Counted from the stretch's first letter, positions 1 to 6,832 are shown. The stretch is DNA of 7,655 bases from CAJXOW01 sp964421495 (GCA_964421495.1 CAYQXO010000121.1:1-7655); one strand, 5' to 3'. Translations and numbers: made by a program. The notes: generated by a model not told the origin, from the letters alone.

Positions 1-545
1 AATACACCATCATTTTCGGGATGGTGGAGATTATAGATCAAGCGCGTATTCTGGAAAACATCCTCATCCTTGTAAAGGGTTTTCACCAACAAGGGAATCA
101 AGCCGGCGGGCCAATCGTGGCAATGGATGATGTCTGGCTGCCAACCGAGTTTCTTAACGGTTTCAAGTACGCCTTTGTTATAAAAAACCAGCCGTTCGTC
201 ATTATCGTCGTAAAAATCTCCGGAATCCGGATCATTAAACAGGCCGTTCCGCTCGAAATACGTATCATTATCCAGAAAATAAACCTGCAGCTTGGCATTC
301 GGGATGCTGGCCACTTTAATCCGCATACTCTCTACGTTATCCCCCACTTCCACTTCAATACCCGACAATCGTATGACTTCATGCAAACGATTACGGCGGT
401 CACTGATCGTCCCGTATTTAGGAAGCAGAATACGTATCTCGTATCCCTTATCCTGCAAAGAGGCCGGGAGAAATCTTAACAGGTCAGCGGTATTGGTCAT
501 GCGGGCAAAAGGTGAAATCTCAGCAGCAGCGTACAGTACTTTCAT
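1..545 (-). CDS. glgA: Glycogen/starch synthase-like GT5 protein, N-terminal part (cut by window edge)
   Basis: This partial gene of 181 codons starts at an ATG (bases 545-543) and runs off the left edge. The opening MKVLYAAAEISPF and the HCHDWPAGL segment (residues 141-149) match the N-terminal catalytic domain of GT5 glycogen/starch synthases, which add glucose from ADP- or UDP-glucose to alpha-1,4-glucan in the cytoplasm. The usual KxGGLAD nucleotide-sugar loop reads RMTNTAD (residues 15-21): the lysine is arginine and both glycines are gone. LPKYGTISDRRNRLHEVIRL (41-60) and KVASIPNAKLQVYFLDND (77-94) resemble a Bacteroidota branch usually annotated 'glycogen/starch synthase', some members of which, from memory, are only about 270 residues and lack the second GT-B domain. 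Whether this copy is short cannot be seen here. No Shine-Dalgarno is visible; the leader is A-rich. It lies 55 bases after the phosphosulfolactate synthase gene, same strand, with no clear promoter between, so co-transcription is likely. The GT5 fold is well supported; synthase activity is not. Confidence 0.83.
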   Translation of the reverse strand, partial: MKVLYAAAEISPFARMTNTADLLRFLPASLQDKGYEIRILLPKYGTISDRRNRLHEVIRLSGIEVEVGDNVESMRIKVASIPNAKLQVYFLDNDTYFERNGLFNDPDSGDFYDDNDERLVFYNKGVLETVKKLGWQPDIIHCHDWPAGLIPLLVKTLYKDEDVFQNTRLIYNLHHPENDGV

Positions 546-600
546 ATTGTTTTTATTTGGCGATTAGGATGTGTAATAACGGTGATGGGCTTTTTGACTA

Positions 601-1422
601 TTACTCTTCTTTCTTGGCATTACTCTCTTCATCGTCGACGTAAAACTGATCCATCTCGTCCTCCAATGAATAGAAATCAAACAAGGTATCGCCACGCAGA
701 CCTAATCGCAGCGTTTCGACCGGTATAACTTCAGCAGGAGCAATATTACCCAAATTTACATTACTGCCGAATTTTCGAATAAACCACACCTGTTGTTGCT
801 TTTTGGGAGCCTCAAAAATCATTTTCTCTACCGGAATCTGGTCAACAATTTCATCAATCAAGCCCGACCGCACTTCTCCATTGGGTCGAAAAACGCCGAC
901 CGTACCACTTTCCCGGGCTTCAGCAATAATTTTCCAGGCTCCTGCCTCGAGTTCTTTATTTATCATGCTCACCCATTTATAGGGCGGAATGATATCATTC
1001 GGATTTTTACTTCCGACTTCTGAAAGGACGGTAAAATCCTGGCTCAAGTCAGCTATTATATTTCGCTTGCGTTCTTCCGACAGCCAGATAGTTCCGTTCG
1101 ATACTTCGACGTACTCAATACTAAATCGCTTCAATAACTTTTTATATGCATCCAGCTGATCCCGTAAAACATACGCCTCGAACAGCGTACCACCAAAATA
1201 TACCGGGATGTCGGCATTATCATAGACCGCCAACTTATCTTCCAGATTCTGGGTAACATAGGAGGTGCCCCAACCCAGCTTTACAATGTCTACATAATGA
1301 GAGCTGGATTCACAAAAATCCTCTGCTTGTCGAACACTAAACCCTTTGTCCAAAGCCAGAGTTATACCTTTTTCACGCGGTTTTTCTGTTCGATCAGGTA
1401 GATTATTCAATTTAAAAGCCAT
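601..1422 (-). CDS. comA: Phosphosulfolactate synthase (ComA family)
   Basis: Full-length protein of 273 residues; archaeal ComA is about 250. Family members join sulfite to phosphoenolpyruvate to give (2R)-phospho-3-sulfolactate, the first step of coenzyme M synthesis in methanogens and a route to sulfolactate in Bacillus. Conserved blocks run in order along a TIM-barrel enzyme: GITLALDKGFS (19-29), VDIVKLGWGTS (44-54), YFGGTLFE (75-82), EVSNGTIWLSEERK (106-119), SEVGSKNP (134-141), EARESGTVGVF (168-178), MIFEAPKKQQQVWFIRKFGS (201-220) and VNLGNIAP to LRLGLRGDT (222-246). The agreement with ComA is dense throughout, so the family call is firm. The last ~23 residues form an acidic tail (DDEESNAKKEE end) beyond the usual core. 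The ATG at 1422 gives a start just before the first conserved strand and sits about 30 bases after a Bacteroidota-like promoter. Coenzyme M production is unlikely in such a bacterium; sulfolactate or sulfonolipid metabolism is possible but not shown by the neighbours, which are glycogen genes. Confidence 0.93.
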   Translation of the reverse strand: MAFKLNNLPDRTEKPREKGITLALDKGFSVRQAEDFCESSSHYVDIVKLGWGTSYVTQNLEDKLAVYDNADIPVYFGGTLFEAYVLRDQLDAYKKLLKRFSIEYVEVSNGTIWLSEERKRNIIADLSQDFTVLSEVGSKNPNDIIPPYKWVSMINKELEAGAWKIIAEARESGTVGVFRPNGEVRSGLIDEIVDQIPVEKMIFEAPKKQQQVWFIRKFGSNVNLGNIAPAEVIPVETLRLGLRGDTLFDFYSLEDEMDQFYVDDEESNAKKEE

Positions 1423-1453
1423 AATTATCGTTTTTTTCCGAAATTTGAATGGT

Positions 1454-1484
1454 CAAAGATACTAAATGGATCCCTCTAATTAAA
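1454..1484 (-). promoter_or_regulatory. Bacteroidota-type promoter for comA (and probably the glgA-like gene)
   Basis: Read on the minus strand, TATCTTTG (1461-1454) is a perfect match to the Bacteroidota -7 element TAnnTTTG. Exactly 19 bases upstream lies TTTA (1484-1481), one base off the -33 element TTTG. Transcription would begin near 1447, leaving a leader of about 25 bases before the ATG at 1422. The site lies in the only sizeable gap (95 bases) inside the minus-strand cluster, so comA and the following glgA-like gene could be transcribed separately from glgB-malQ. The motif match is seen directly; activity is inferred. Confidence 0.6.
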
Positions 1485-1517
1485 GGCGTTTGCCTATTCC
1501 ATCGACAGACCCATTTA

Positions 1518-3032
1518 TTATCCACGATTCGTTTCTTCGTGCTCTTGTCTATTACCTAATGTAACTAAATGTCGAATTCTTTCCCGGTCAACGTTCTCCA
1601 GCATATCGCGCGTATATCTCCAACGCCAATTTCCCTCCGCTTTTCCAGGCAAATTCATTCGATGTTCCGTATTCAAGTTCATGAAATCCTGTAGCGGAAA
1701 TATGGCCTGGTCCGCCACCGACAGCATACCCAGCCTGATAAGTTCCCAGTTTACTTCATCGCCCGAAGAGCGGGTATAGCGCCGAAGAAAATCTTTTTCC
1801 TCTTCGGGAGCGCTTCTATACCATCCCAGGGTGGTATCATTGTCATGAGTACCGGTGTATACCACGGAATTGGGATGATAATTATGAGGCAGAAAGTCGT
1901 TGCCGGAATCGCTGCTGAAAGCAAATTGTAAAATCTTCATACCCGGCAAGCGATATTTGTCGCGCAGCGCTTCTACTTCGGGAGTCATTACCCCTAAATC
2001 CTCTGCAATAATCGGCATTTCTCCCAGGCGGTCATACAGCGTATCGAACAGTGCTTCGCCGGGAGCCTTGACCCACTCCCCGTATTCGGCCGTCTTGGCT
2101 TCTGCGTCAATTTCCCAAAAAGCCTCAAATCCCCGAAAATGGTCGACCCGAATGGCGTCGAACATCTTAAACATCTGTTCAAACCGCCGAATCCACCAGG
2201 AGAAACCGTCTTCCTTCAGCTTTTCCCAACGGTAGAGCGGATTTCCCCAGAGCTGGCCGGTTTCACTAAAATAATCCGGCGGCACCCCGGCTACTTTCTG
2301 TCGCCTGCCCTGCTTGTCGACTTCAAAATACCGGGGATTGGCCCAGACGTCGGCACTGTTATGATCTACAAATATGGGAATGTCGCCTACCACACGAATA
2401 CCCCGCTCGTTGGCGTAGGTTCGGAGATCATTCCATTGATTAAAAAATTCATATTGAACCCAGTAGTGATAGTCAATTCGATCGCGGTACTCATCGGCAA
2501 GTTCCCGGACTGCATCCGGATTCCGCTGTGCCAGCGGAGGATCCCACTCGTTCCAGGGCACATAGTCATGGTGTTCCAGAAAGGTCATGAACACCGTAAA
2601 ATCATCCAGCCAGTGTTGATGTTCATTTTTGAAAGCCTCCATATGCCGGCGTCGGTCTTCGCCCGCCTGTTCGTAAAATCGCCTGGAGGCCTTCCGAAAC
2701 AACTCTTGCTTGATTTCATACGCCTTTTCATACTCTGCCTCCACCCGGGAAGGTTGCCGAACCGAAGCTGCTTCTTCCGGCGTCAACAGTCCTTTTTCAA
2801 CCAGAAGATCCGGACTTATCAGATATGGATTACCGGCAAATGCTGAATAACTGGCATAGGGAGAGTCCCCATAACCCGTGGGACCCAACGGAAGAACCTG
2901 CCATACCGTTTGATTCGTCCGGGTCAAAAAACGTATAAATTTGCGTGCTTCCTCCCCGAAATCTCCAATAGCGTAATCAGAGGGAAATGAAGTGGGGTGC
3001 ACCAATGTTCCGCAAGAGCGTGAGAAACGCAT
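1518..3032 (-). CDS. malQ: 4-alpha-glucanotransferase (amylomaltase / D-enzyme, GH77)
   Basis: Full-length GH77 protein of 504 residues, the usual size of the compact Thermus/plant D-enzyme type rather than the longer E. coli MalQ. It moves alpha-1,4-glucan segments between maltooligosaccharides in the cytoplasm, helping recycle short chains in glycogen metabolism. Visible signatures: VWQVLPLGPTGYGDSPYASY (43-62), GDIPIFVDHNSADVWANP (216-233), the RVDHFRGF nucleophile block with Asp297, IIAEDLG with the acid/base Glu344, and YTGTHDND (392-399) with the transition-state aspartate Asp397. The loop segment VPPDYFSETGQLWGNPLY (250-267) is also typical. All three catalytic carboxylates are present. 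The ATG at 3032 places the conserved N-terminal LVHPTSFPS at residues 10-18, as expected. It starts 19 bases after the glgB stop, so the two are almost certainly one operon. No Shine-Dalgarno is obvious. Confidence 0.97.
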   Translation of the reverse strand: MRFSRSCGTLVHPTSFPSDYAIGDFGEEARKFIRFLTRTNQTVWQVLPLGPTGYGDSPYASYSAFAGNPYLISPDLLVEKGLLTPEEAASVRQPSRVEAEYEKAYEIKQELFRKASRRFYEQAGEDRRRHMEAFKNEHQHWLDDFTVFMTFLEHHDYVPWNEWDPPLAQRNPDAVRELADEYRDRIDYHYWVQYEFFNQWNDLRTYANERGIRVVGDIPIFVDHNSADVWANPRYFEVDKQGRRQKVAGVPPDYFSETGQLWGNPLYRWEKLKEDGFSWWIRRFEQMFKMFDAIRVDHFRGFEAFWEIDAEAKTAEYGEWVKAPGEALFDTLYDRLGEMPIIAEDLGVMTPEVEALRDKYRLPGMKILQFAFSSDSGNDFLPHNYHPNSVVYTGTHDNDTTLGWYRSAPEEEKDFLRRYTRSSGDEVNWELIRLGMLSVADQAIFPLQDFMNLNTEHRMNLPGKAEGNWRWRYTRDMLENVDRERIRHLVTLGNRQEHEETNRG

Positions 3033-3051
3033 GTCTGATCTCAGATTATAA

Positions 3052-5268
3052 TCATCTGTTTCTGTTCGGTTTCAGCACCATCCCGGCTAGCGGGGGAAGG
3101 GGGAGCTCTATGTACGCATCTCGGTTATGCCATCGCCCCTCCTGCGAGGCAACTTGCTGCTGACCCACGTCAGTTCCGCCATAATAAGAGGAGTCACTAT
3201 TCAAAATCACATCATACGTTCCAACCCAGGGAACTCCAAATTTATAATTGTGCTGCACCTCGGGCGTAAAATTGAGCAGAAAAAGCAGGTGCTCGTCATT
3301 ATTGCTGGATTTCCGGATAAAAGAAAGCACGCAATTGTCTGCATCAGAGATATCGATCCACTCGAACCCCTGCCAGCTGTGATCGGCTTCATGAAGGGGC
3401 GACTCCCGACCGAAAAGCTGATTCAGATCCTTGATCAGTGATTGAATGCCGCGATGATTATCCCATTCCAACAGGTGCCAATCGATTGACTGGGCTTCGG
3501 ACCATTCAGACCACTGACCGAATTCTCCCCCCATGAACAGAAGTTTTTTCCCGGGATGACCGTACATGTAAGTAAATAATAAACGCAGATTTGCAAACTT
3601 TTGCCAATCGTCTCCCGGCATCTTCGATACCAGCGACTTTTTCATGTGGACCACTTCATCGTGGGAAAGGGGAAGTATGAAGTTCTCCGAAAAGGCGTAA
3701 ATCAGGGAAAACGTAAGCTGGTCATGATGATATTTACGATAGATGGGATCTTTTTTGAAATACTCCAGCGTATCATTCATCCACCCCATATTCCATTTAT
3801 AGTCAAAGCCCAGTCCCCCATGTTCCGTGGGACTCGTCACGCCCTGCCACGACGTTGACTCTTCCGCCATGGTCAAAAAGCCGGGATATCGTTCGTGTAA
3901 AATTCCATTGACATCCTTGAGAAACTGGATCGCCTCAAGGTTTTCCCTTCCGCCGTAGCGATTGGTCACCCATTCTCCCTCCTCCCTGGAATAATCCAGG
4001 TAGAGCATGGAAGCCACCGCGTCAACCCGCATCCCGTCGATATGGAAGTAATCGCACCAATAGACGGCATTGGATATGAGGAAATTTCGAACTTCCGACC
4101 TTCCATAATTAAATATCAGCGTATCCCAGTCTTTATGCTCCCCGCGCCGGGGATCTTCATGCTCAAACAGCGCGGTCCCGTCAAATCGACGCAACCCGTG
4201 TTCGTCTTTCGTAAAATGAGCCGGCACCCAGTCCATCAGCACGCCTATATCGTGCCGGTGGCATTTATTAACCAGATACATAAAGTCCTCGGGAGTGCCG
4301 AAACGACTGGTGGGAGCGTAATAACCGGTAATTTGATATCCCCATGACGGGTCATAGGGATACTCGGCAATCGGAAGCAGCTCAACATGAGTAAAACCAA
4401 GATCTTTCACGTACGGGACAAGCTTATCGGCCAGCTCTCGATAGGACAGGAAGCCGGGATCGTCGTCCGGACTTCTCATCCAGGATCCCAGGTGTACTTC
4501 ATAAATCGACAACGGATTATCCGGCTGTTGAACTTCTTCGCGCGACTGCATCCACTCCTCATCATCCCAATCATATCCCTTTAAATCATACACGACCGAT
4601 GCCGTACCCGGGCGCATTTCCGAATAAAATGCAAAGGGATCGGCCTTTTTCAGCGGAGCCTCATTATAAGGGGTTAATATTTCATATTTGTAGAGATCCC
4701 CCTCTTTCACGTGGGGTATAAATAACTCCCAGAGTCCCAGCTCATGATATTTACGCATGGGATGGATTCTGCCATCCCAATCGTTAAAGGATCCGATTAC
4801 GCTTACGCGCGTTGCGCTGGGTGCCGTAACCACGAAATGAGTCCCCTGAACGCCTTCAATCTCCCTGCAATGGGCTCCCATAAACCGATGGGCCTGTTGA
4901 TGGTTGCCTTCTCCCCAGAGTTGAAGGTCATCGGATTCCAGCAACGGTCCAAATGCGTATGGATCAACGATCTCGTAAGCATCCCCGTGATAGGGTTCTA
5001 TATAATACGTATAATCAAAGGGATCCGTTCGATCAGTGAAAATGCATTCGAACAATCCTTCTTCGGATATACGCCGCAATTCTTTACTTTGTCCATCATT
5101 ATACTTAATCCATACTCGCTCTGCCTCGGGACGCATCAAACGCACTACCAGTGCATCTTTCTCCTTGAAGGTAGTTTGATGCATACCTAAAACTGAAAAA
5201 GGATCTCCGTGAGATCCTTTGGAAACAGCTTCAGCCTGTTCCTTGTCAAGCAGGAATGAGTCAGTCAA
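3052..5268 (-). CDS. glgB: 1,4-alpha-glucan branching enzyme (GH13, TTG start)
   Basis: Full-length branching enzyme of 738 residues (E. coli GlgB is 728). It cuts alpha-1,4-glucan and re-attaches the piece through alpha-1,6 bonds to make branched glycogen. Order of parts: an N1 domain opening with DPFSVLGMH (22-30); a CBM48 carbohydrate-binding domain around 140-225 including VSVIGSFNDWDGR (155-167); the GH13 barrel from about 255, with VELLPIAEYPYDPSWGYQIT (295-314) and DWVPAHF (346-352); and a C-terminal beta domain after about 620. Catalytic residues by spacing to E. coli: nucleophile Asp416 in DGMRVDAVASM, acid/base Glu469 in MAEEST, Asp537 in LSHDEVVH. The start codon is TTG (5268-5266): the frame is closed by TAA about 20 bases upstream and the first ATG (Met29) lies inside DPFSVLGMH. 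Starting at TTG leaves 21 residues before that motif, much as in E. coli. First gene of the minus-strand cluster, followed closely by malQ. Confidence 0.97.
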   Translation of the reverse strand: MTDSFLLDKEQAEAVSKGSHGDPFSVLGMHQTTFKEKDALVVRLMRPEAERVWIKYNDGQSKELRRISEEGLFECIFTDRTDPFDYTYYIEPYHGDAYEIVDPYAFGPLLESDDLQLWGEGNHQQAHRFMGAHCREIEGVQGTHFVVTAPSATRVSVIGSFNDWDGRIHPMRKYHELGLWELFIPHVKEGDLYKYEILTPYNEAPLKKADPFAFYSEMRPGTASVVYDLKGYDWDDEEWMQSREEVQQPDNPLSIYEVHLGSWMRSPDDDPGFLSYRELADKLVPYVKDLGFTHVELLPIAEYPYDPSWGYQITGYYAPTSRFGTPEDFMYLVNKCHRHDIGVLMDWVPAHFTKDEHGLRRFDGTALFEHEDPRRGEHKDWDTLIFNYGRSEVRNFLISNAVYWCDYFHIDGMRVDAVASMLYLDYSREEGEWVTNRYGGRENLEAIQFLKDVNGILHERYPGFLTMAEESTSWQGVTSPTEHGGLGFDYKWNMGWMNDTLEYFKKDPIYRKYHHDQLTFSLIYAFSENFILPLSHDEVVHMKKSLVSKMPGDDWQKFANLRLLFTYMYGHPGKKLLFMGGEFGQWSEWSEAQSIDWHLLEWDNHRGIQSLIKDLNQLFGRESPLHEADHSWQGFEWIDISDADNCVLSFIRKSSNNDEHLLFLLNFTPEVQHNYKFGVPWVGTYDVILNSDSSYYGGTDVGQQQVASQEGRWHNRDAYIELPLPPLAGMVLKPNRNR
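5198..5220 (-). promoter_or_regulatory. Perfect hairpin with U-run inside the start of glgB (terminator-like)
   Basis: On the glgB strand, AAAGGATCTC, loop ACG, GAGATCCTTT form a perfect 10-bp stem with a 3-base loop, followed at once by TTCAGTTTT, so the transcript would read a stem then a broken U-tract. It begins 48 bases after the TTG start and covers codons 17-24, just ahead of and into the conserved DPFSVLGMH motif. The shape is that of a weak intrinsic terminator or attenuator, or of a structure slowing early translation. It lies wholly within coding sequence and could be chance. Confidence 0.35.
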
Positions 5269-5347
5269 TAGAATAGTTTTATTTTTTTATAAACGTGATT
5301 TAATATACAATTTTTAGTACGAAATTGGAATTGATTCCAGAGCCACG
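5269..5347. promoter_or_regulatory. AT-rich divergent promoter region between glgB and the permease gene
   Basis: This 79-base spacer separates two divergent genes and must hold, or lie next to, the start signals for both. Its left two-thirds are very AT-rich (T-runs around 5277-5289, TTTAATATACAATTTTTAG at 5300-5318). I found no convincing TAnnTTTG -7 element with a correctly placed -33 element on either strand, and no Shine-Dalgarno for either gene, so no exact promoter is called. Confidence 0.45.
5326..5339. repeat. Short perfect inverted repeat before the permease start
   Basis: TGGAAT-TG-ATTCCA is a 6-bp perfect inverted repeat with a 2-base centre, ending 8 bases before the ATG of the plus-strand permease gene. 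Its size and place would fit an operator or a small hairpin over the ribosome-binding region. A 6-bp repeat can easily arise by chance, so the function is only a possibility. Confidence 0.25.
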
Positions 5348-6574
5348 ATGAATCCAACTTCATTTATAGCGCGTCGCTATCTGTTTTCCCGAAAACATAT
5401 ATCCCTGATTTCCACGCTGACTCTTATCAGTATTGTCGGGATCACCATCGGAACGGCTCTCTTGATTGTGGTACTTTCAGTATTCAACGGATTTTTTGAC
5501 GTGATCAAAAACATTTTACTATCCTACGATCCCGATATTCGTATAGAATATCGTCACGGGACCTCCTTCTCTTTTGACGATCGGCAGTATGAACAGCTTA
5601 AAGGAATTCCCGAAATCCAAAATATATCCCCTTTTGCCAAAGGGAAAGGGCTCGTAGTCCGCGAAAACGGAAAAAAAGAGATTATTGAAGTAAAAGGGGT
5701 TCAAAAAGAGTCCCGTTTTCAACTGGCCCGTCAACACAGTGATATCACCAAGGGAGTGAAGGAGTTGGGGATAAAAGATGGTATGCCCGGTTTGTTGGCG
5801 GGGAGTATGCTGCTCGCTCAAATGGGCCTCGACGTCGGCGAAAACGTGGCTATACTCAGTGCGGCCGGCATGCGTAAATCACTCACCCATTTTTCCGTAC
5901 CCCGCATGTATCGTTTTAAAATTCGCGGGTCTTTCTCCCTCGATAAAATGATGGACGAATCGGTGGTCTTCACGGATCTGGAAGCCGCTCAACGACTCTT
6001 TAACTACCGAAATAAAATAACCGGTATTGACCTTTCGCTACAATCACCATCTCAAGCGGAAGAGGTCAAAAAAACCATTCAGTCGCGTATCGGGTCCGAC
6101 TTTTTGGTCAAATCCTGGTACGACCTGCAAAAACCGCTTTATGATGTCATGTACCTCGAAAAATGGGGAGCCTTCTTTATTCTGATGCTGATTGTTTTGG
6201 TAGCCGTCTTAAACATTGTCGGTTCCCTCACCATGATTGTGATTCAGAAAAACCGGGACATCGGGGTATTGCGAACCATGGGATTTGGTCCCCGGGCCAT
6301 CAAACGCATCTTCCTCAAGCAGGGGTTATACGTAGGGACGATCGGCTGTTTAATCGGGGGTGGACTTGGACTGCTTTTGAGCTGGTTGCAAAAAACGTAC
6401 GAACTGATCGGACTTTCCTCCTCATTTATAATTGACGCCTATCCCGTAAGCATTCGTCCCACCGATATCATTATCATACTGGCGGGAAGTCTTTTGCTGT
6501 CGCTAGCCGCCAGCTGGTATCCCGCCTTCCGGGCCTCCCGTATCGAACCCGCCGACGCCGTCCGCTACGAATAA
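5348..6574 (+). CDS. LolC/LolE-family ABC transporter permease (lipoprotein release)
   Basis: Full-length inner-membrane protein of 408 residues, the normal size for LolC/LolE (about 400). These permeases pair with the ATPase LolD to lift lipoproteins from the inner membrane and pass them to LolA. The N-terminal FIARRYLFSRKH followed by a long hydrophobic segment (about 22-48, ending VLSVFNGF) is the family signature. A periplasmic domain spans about 50-270. Three more hydrophobic segments (about 272-298, 326-348, 372-392) form the FtsX domain. KNRDIGVLRTMGF (301-313) after segment two is the likely cytoplasmic coupling helix that contacts the ATPase, and the C-terminal ASWYPAFRASRIEPADAVRY end is typical. 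The stretch around SLTHFSVPRMYRF (178-190) corresponds to the region of the LolC hook that engages LolA; this alignment is from memory. No lolD lies within the window. LolC and LolE cannot be told apart here, so no symbol is given. The ATG lies directly before the family motif. Confidence 0.88.
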   Translation: MNPTSFIARRYLFSRKHISLISTLTLISIVGITIGTALLIVVLSVFNGFFDVIKNILLSYDPDIRIEYRHGTSFSFDDRQYEQLKGIPEIQNISPFAKGKGLVVRENGKKEIIEVKGVQKESRFQLARQHSDITKGVKELGIKDGMPGLLAGSMLLAQMGLDVGENVAILSAAGMRKSLTHFSVPRMYRFKIRGSFSLDKMMDESVVFTDLEAAQRLFNYRNKITGIDLSLQSPSQAEEVKKTIQSRIGSDFLVKSWYDLQKPLYDVMYLEKWGAFFILMLIVLVAVLNIVGSLTMIVIQKNRDIGVLRTMGFGPRAIKRIFLKQGLYVGTIGCLIGGGLGLLLSWLQKTYELIGLSSSFIIDAYPVSIRPTDIIIILAGSLLLSLAASWYPAFRASRIEPADAVRYE

Positions 6575-6596
6575 AAGGATCGTCGAGGATGGTCCG

Positions 6597-6762
6597 CCCC
6601 TATAAAAAATCCGGGGGTGTCTCTTCAGCCAGAGAAATTCAGCTGGGCGTTGCTTTATTACGTATATTACCAAAATTTTTAATATGTAGAGATTATATAT
6701 ATTCAGCCTTAAAGCCGAACAACTCAAGTGCTTCAGAGACACCCCCGGATTTTTTAAAGGGG
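6597..6762. terminator. Long inverted repeat resembling a split bidirectional terminator
   Basis: The arm 6597-6624 (CCCCTATAAAAAATCCGGGG, then GTGTCTCT) pairs with 6735-6762 at 27 of 28 positions; the only mismatch is 6602/6757. Each arm carries an A6/T6 run on the outer side of a GC-rich block (CCGGGGGTGTCTCT), so transcripts from either side would end in stem then U6, as expected between two convergent genes. The oddity is the 110-base AT-rich stretch between arms instead of a short loop. Alternatives are the terminal repeats of a small MITE-like element, or a folded non-coding RNA. I saw no target-site duplication outside the arms. Confidence 0.6.
6629..6730. mobile_element. Possible 102-bp insertion inside the terminator loop
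   Basis: The AT-rich sequence between the two terminator arms is flanked by direct repeats CTTCAG at 6623-6628 and 6731-6736. Removing the insert and one repeat copy restores GGTGTCT-CTTCAG-AGACACC, a continuous compact terminator hairpin. That is the footprint expected of a small insertion with a 6-bp target duplication. The insert itself shows no terminal inverted repeats and no open frame of interest, so its origin is unknown and the call is tentative. Confidence 0.3.
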
Positions 6763-6800
6763 TTCGCAAATCAGCTGTCACGCGGGCTGTTCAATTATTA

Positions 6801-6832
6801 CCGGGTTTGGTTGCCTTGCATAACTAGCCCGG
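6801..6832. repeat. Small GC-rich inverted repeat
   Basis: CCGGGTT (6801-6807) can pair with AGCCCGG (6826-6832) around an 18-base loop (one G-U wobble). A further pair, CACGC (6779-6783) with GCGTG (6841-6845), encloses it. There is no T-run beside it, so it is a poor intrinsic terminator. It could be a structured RNA remnant, a decayed element end or chance. Confidence 0.3.

Noticed and set aside
21..479. Plus-strand open frame of 152 codons
   Set aside because: It lies antisense to the GlgA-like gene, whose minus-strand translation shows clear family motifs; the plus frame resembles nothing known.
2139..2846. Plus-strand open frame of 235 codons
   Set aside because: It is antisense to the middle of malQ, where all catalytic motifs of the minus-strand protein are intact; a shadow of its codon use.
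3042..3058. Palindromic GATTATAATC and CAGAT/ATCTG pairing between glgB and malQ
   Set aside because: The stem is short, AT-rich and overlaps the glgB stop codon; too weak to call a processing site or terminator.
4744..5190. Plus-strand open frame of 148 codons
   Set aside because: It is antisense to the N-terminal domains of glgB, with no recognisable family or start signal.
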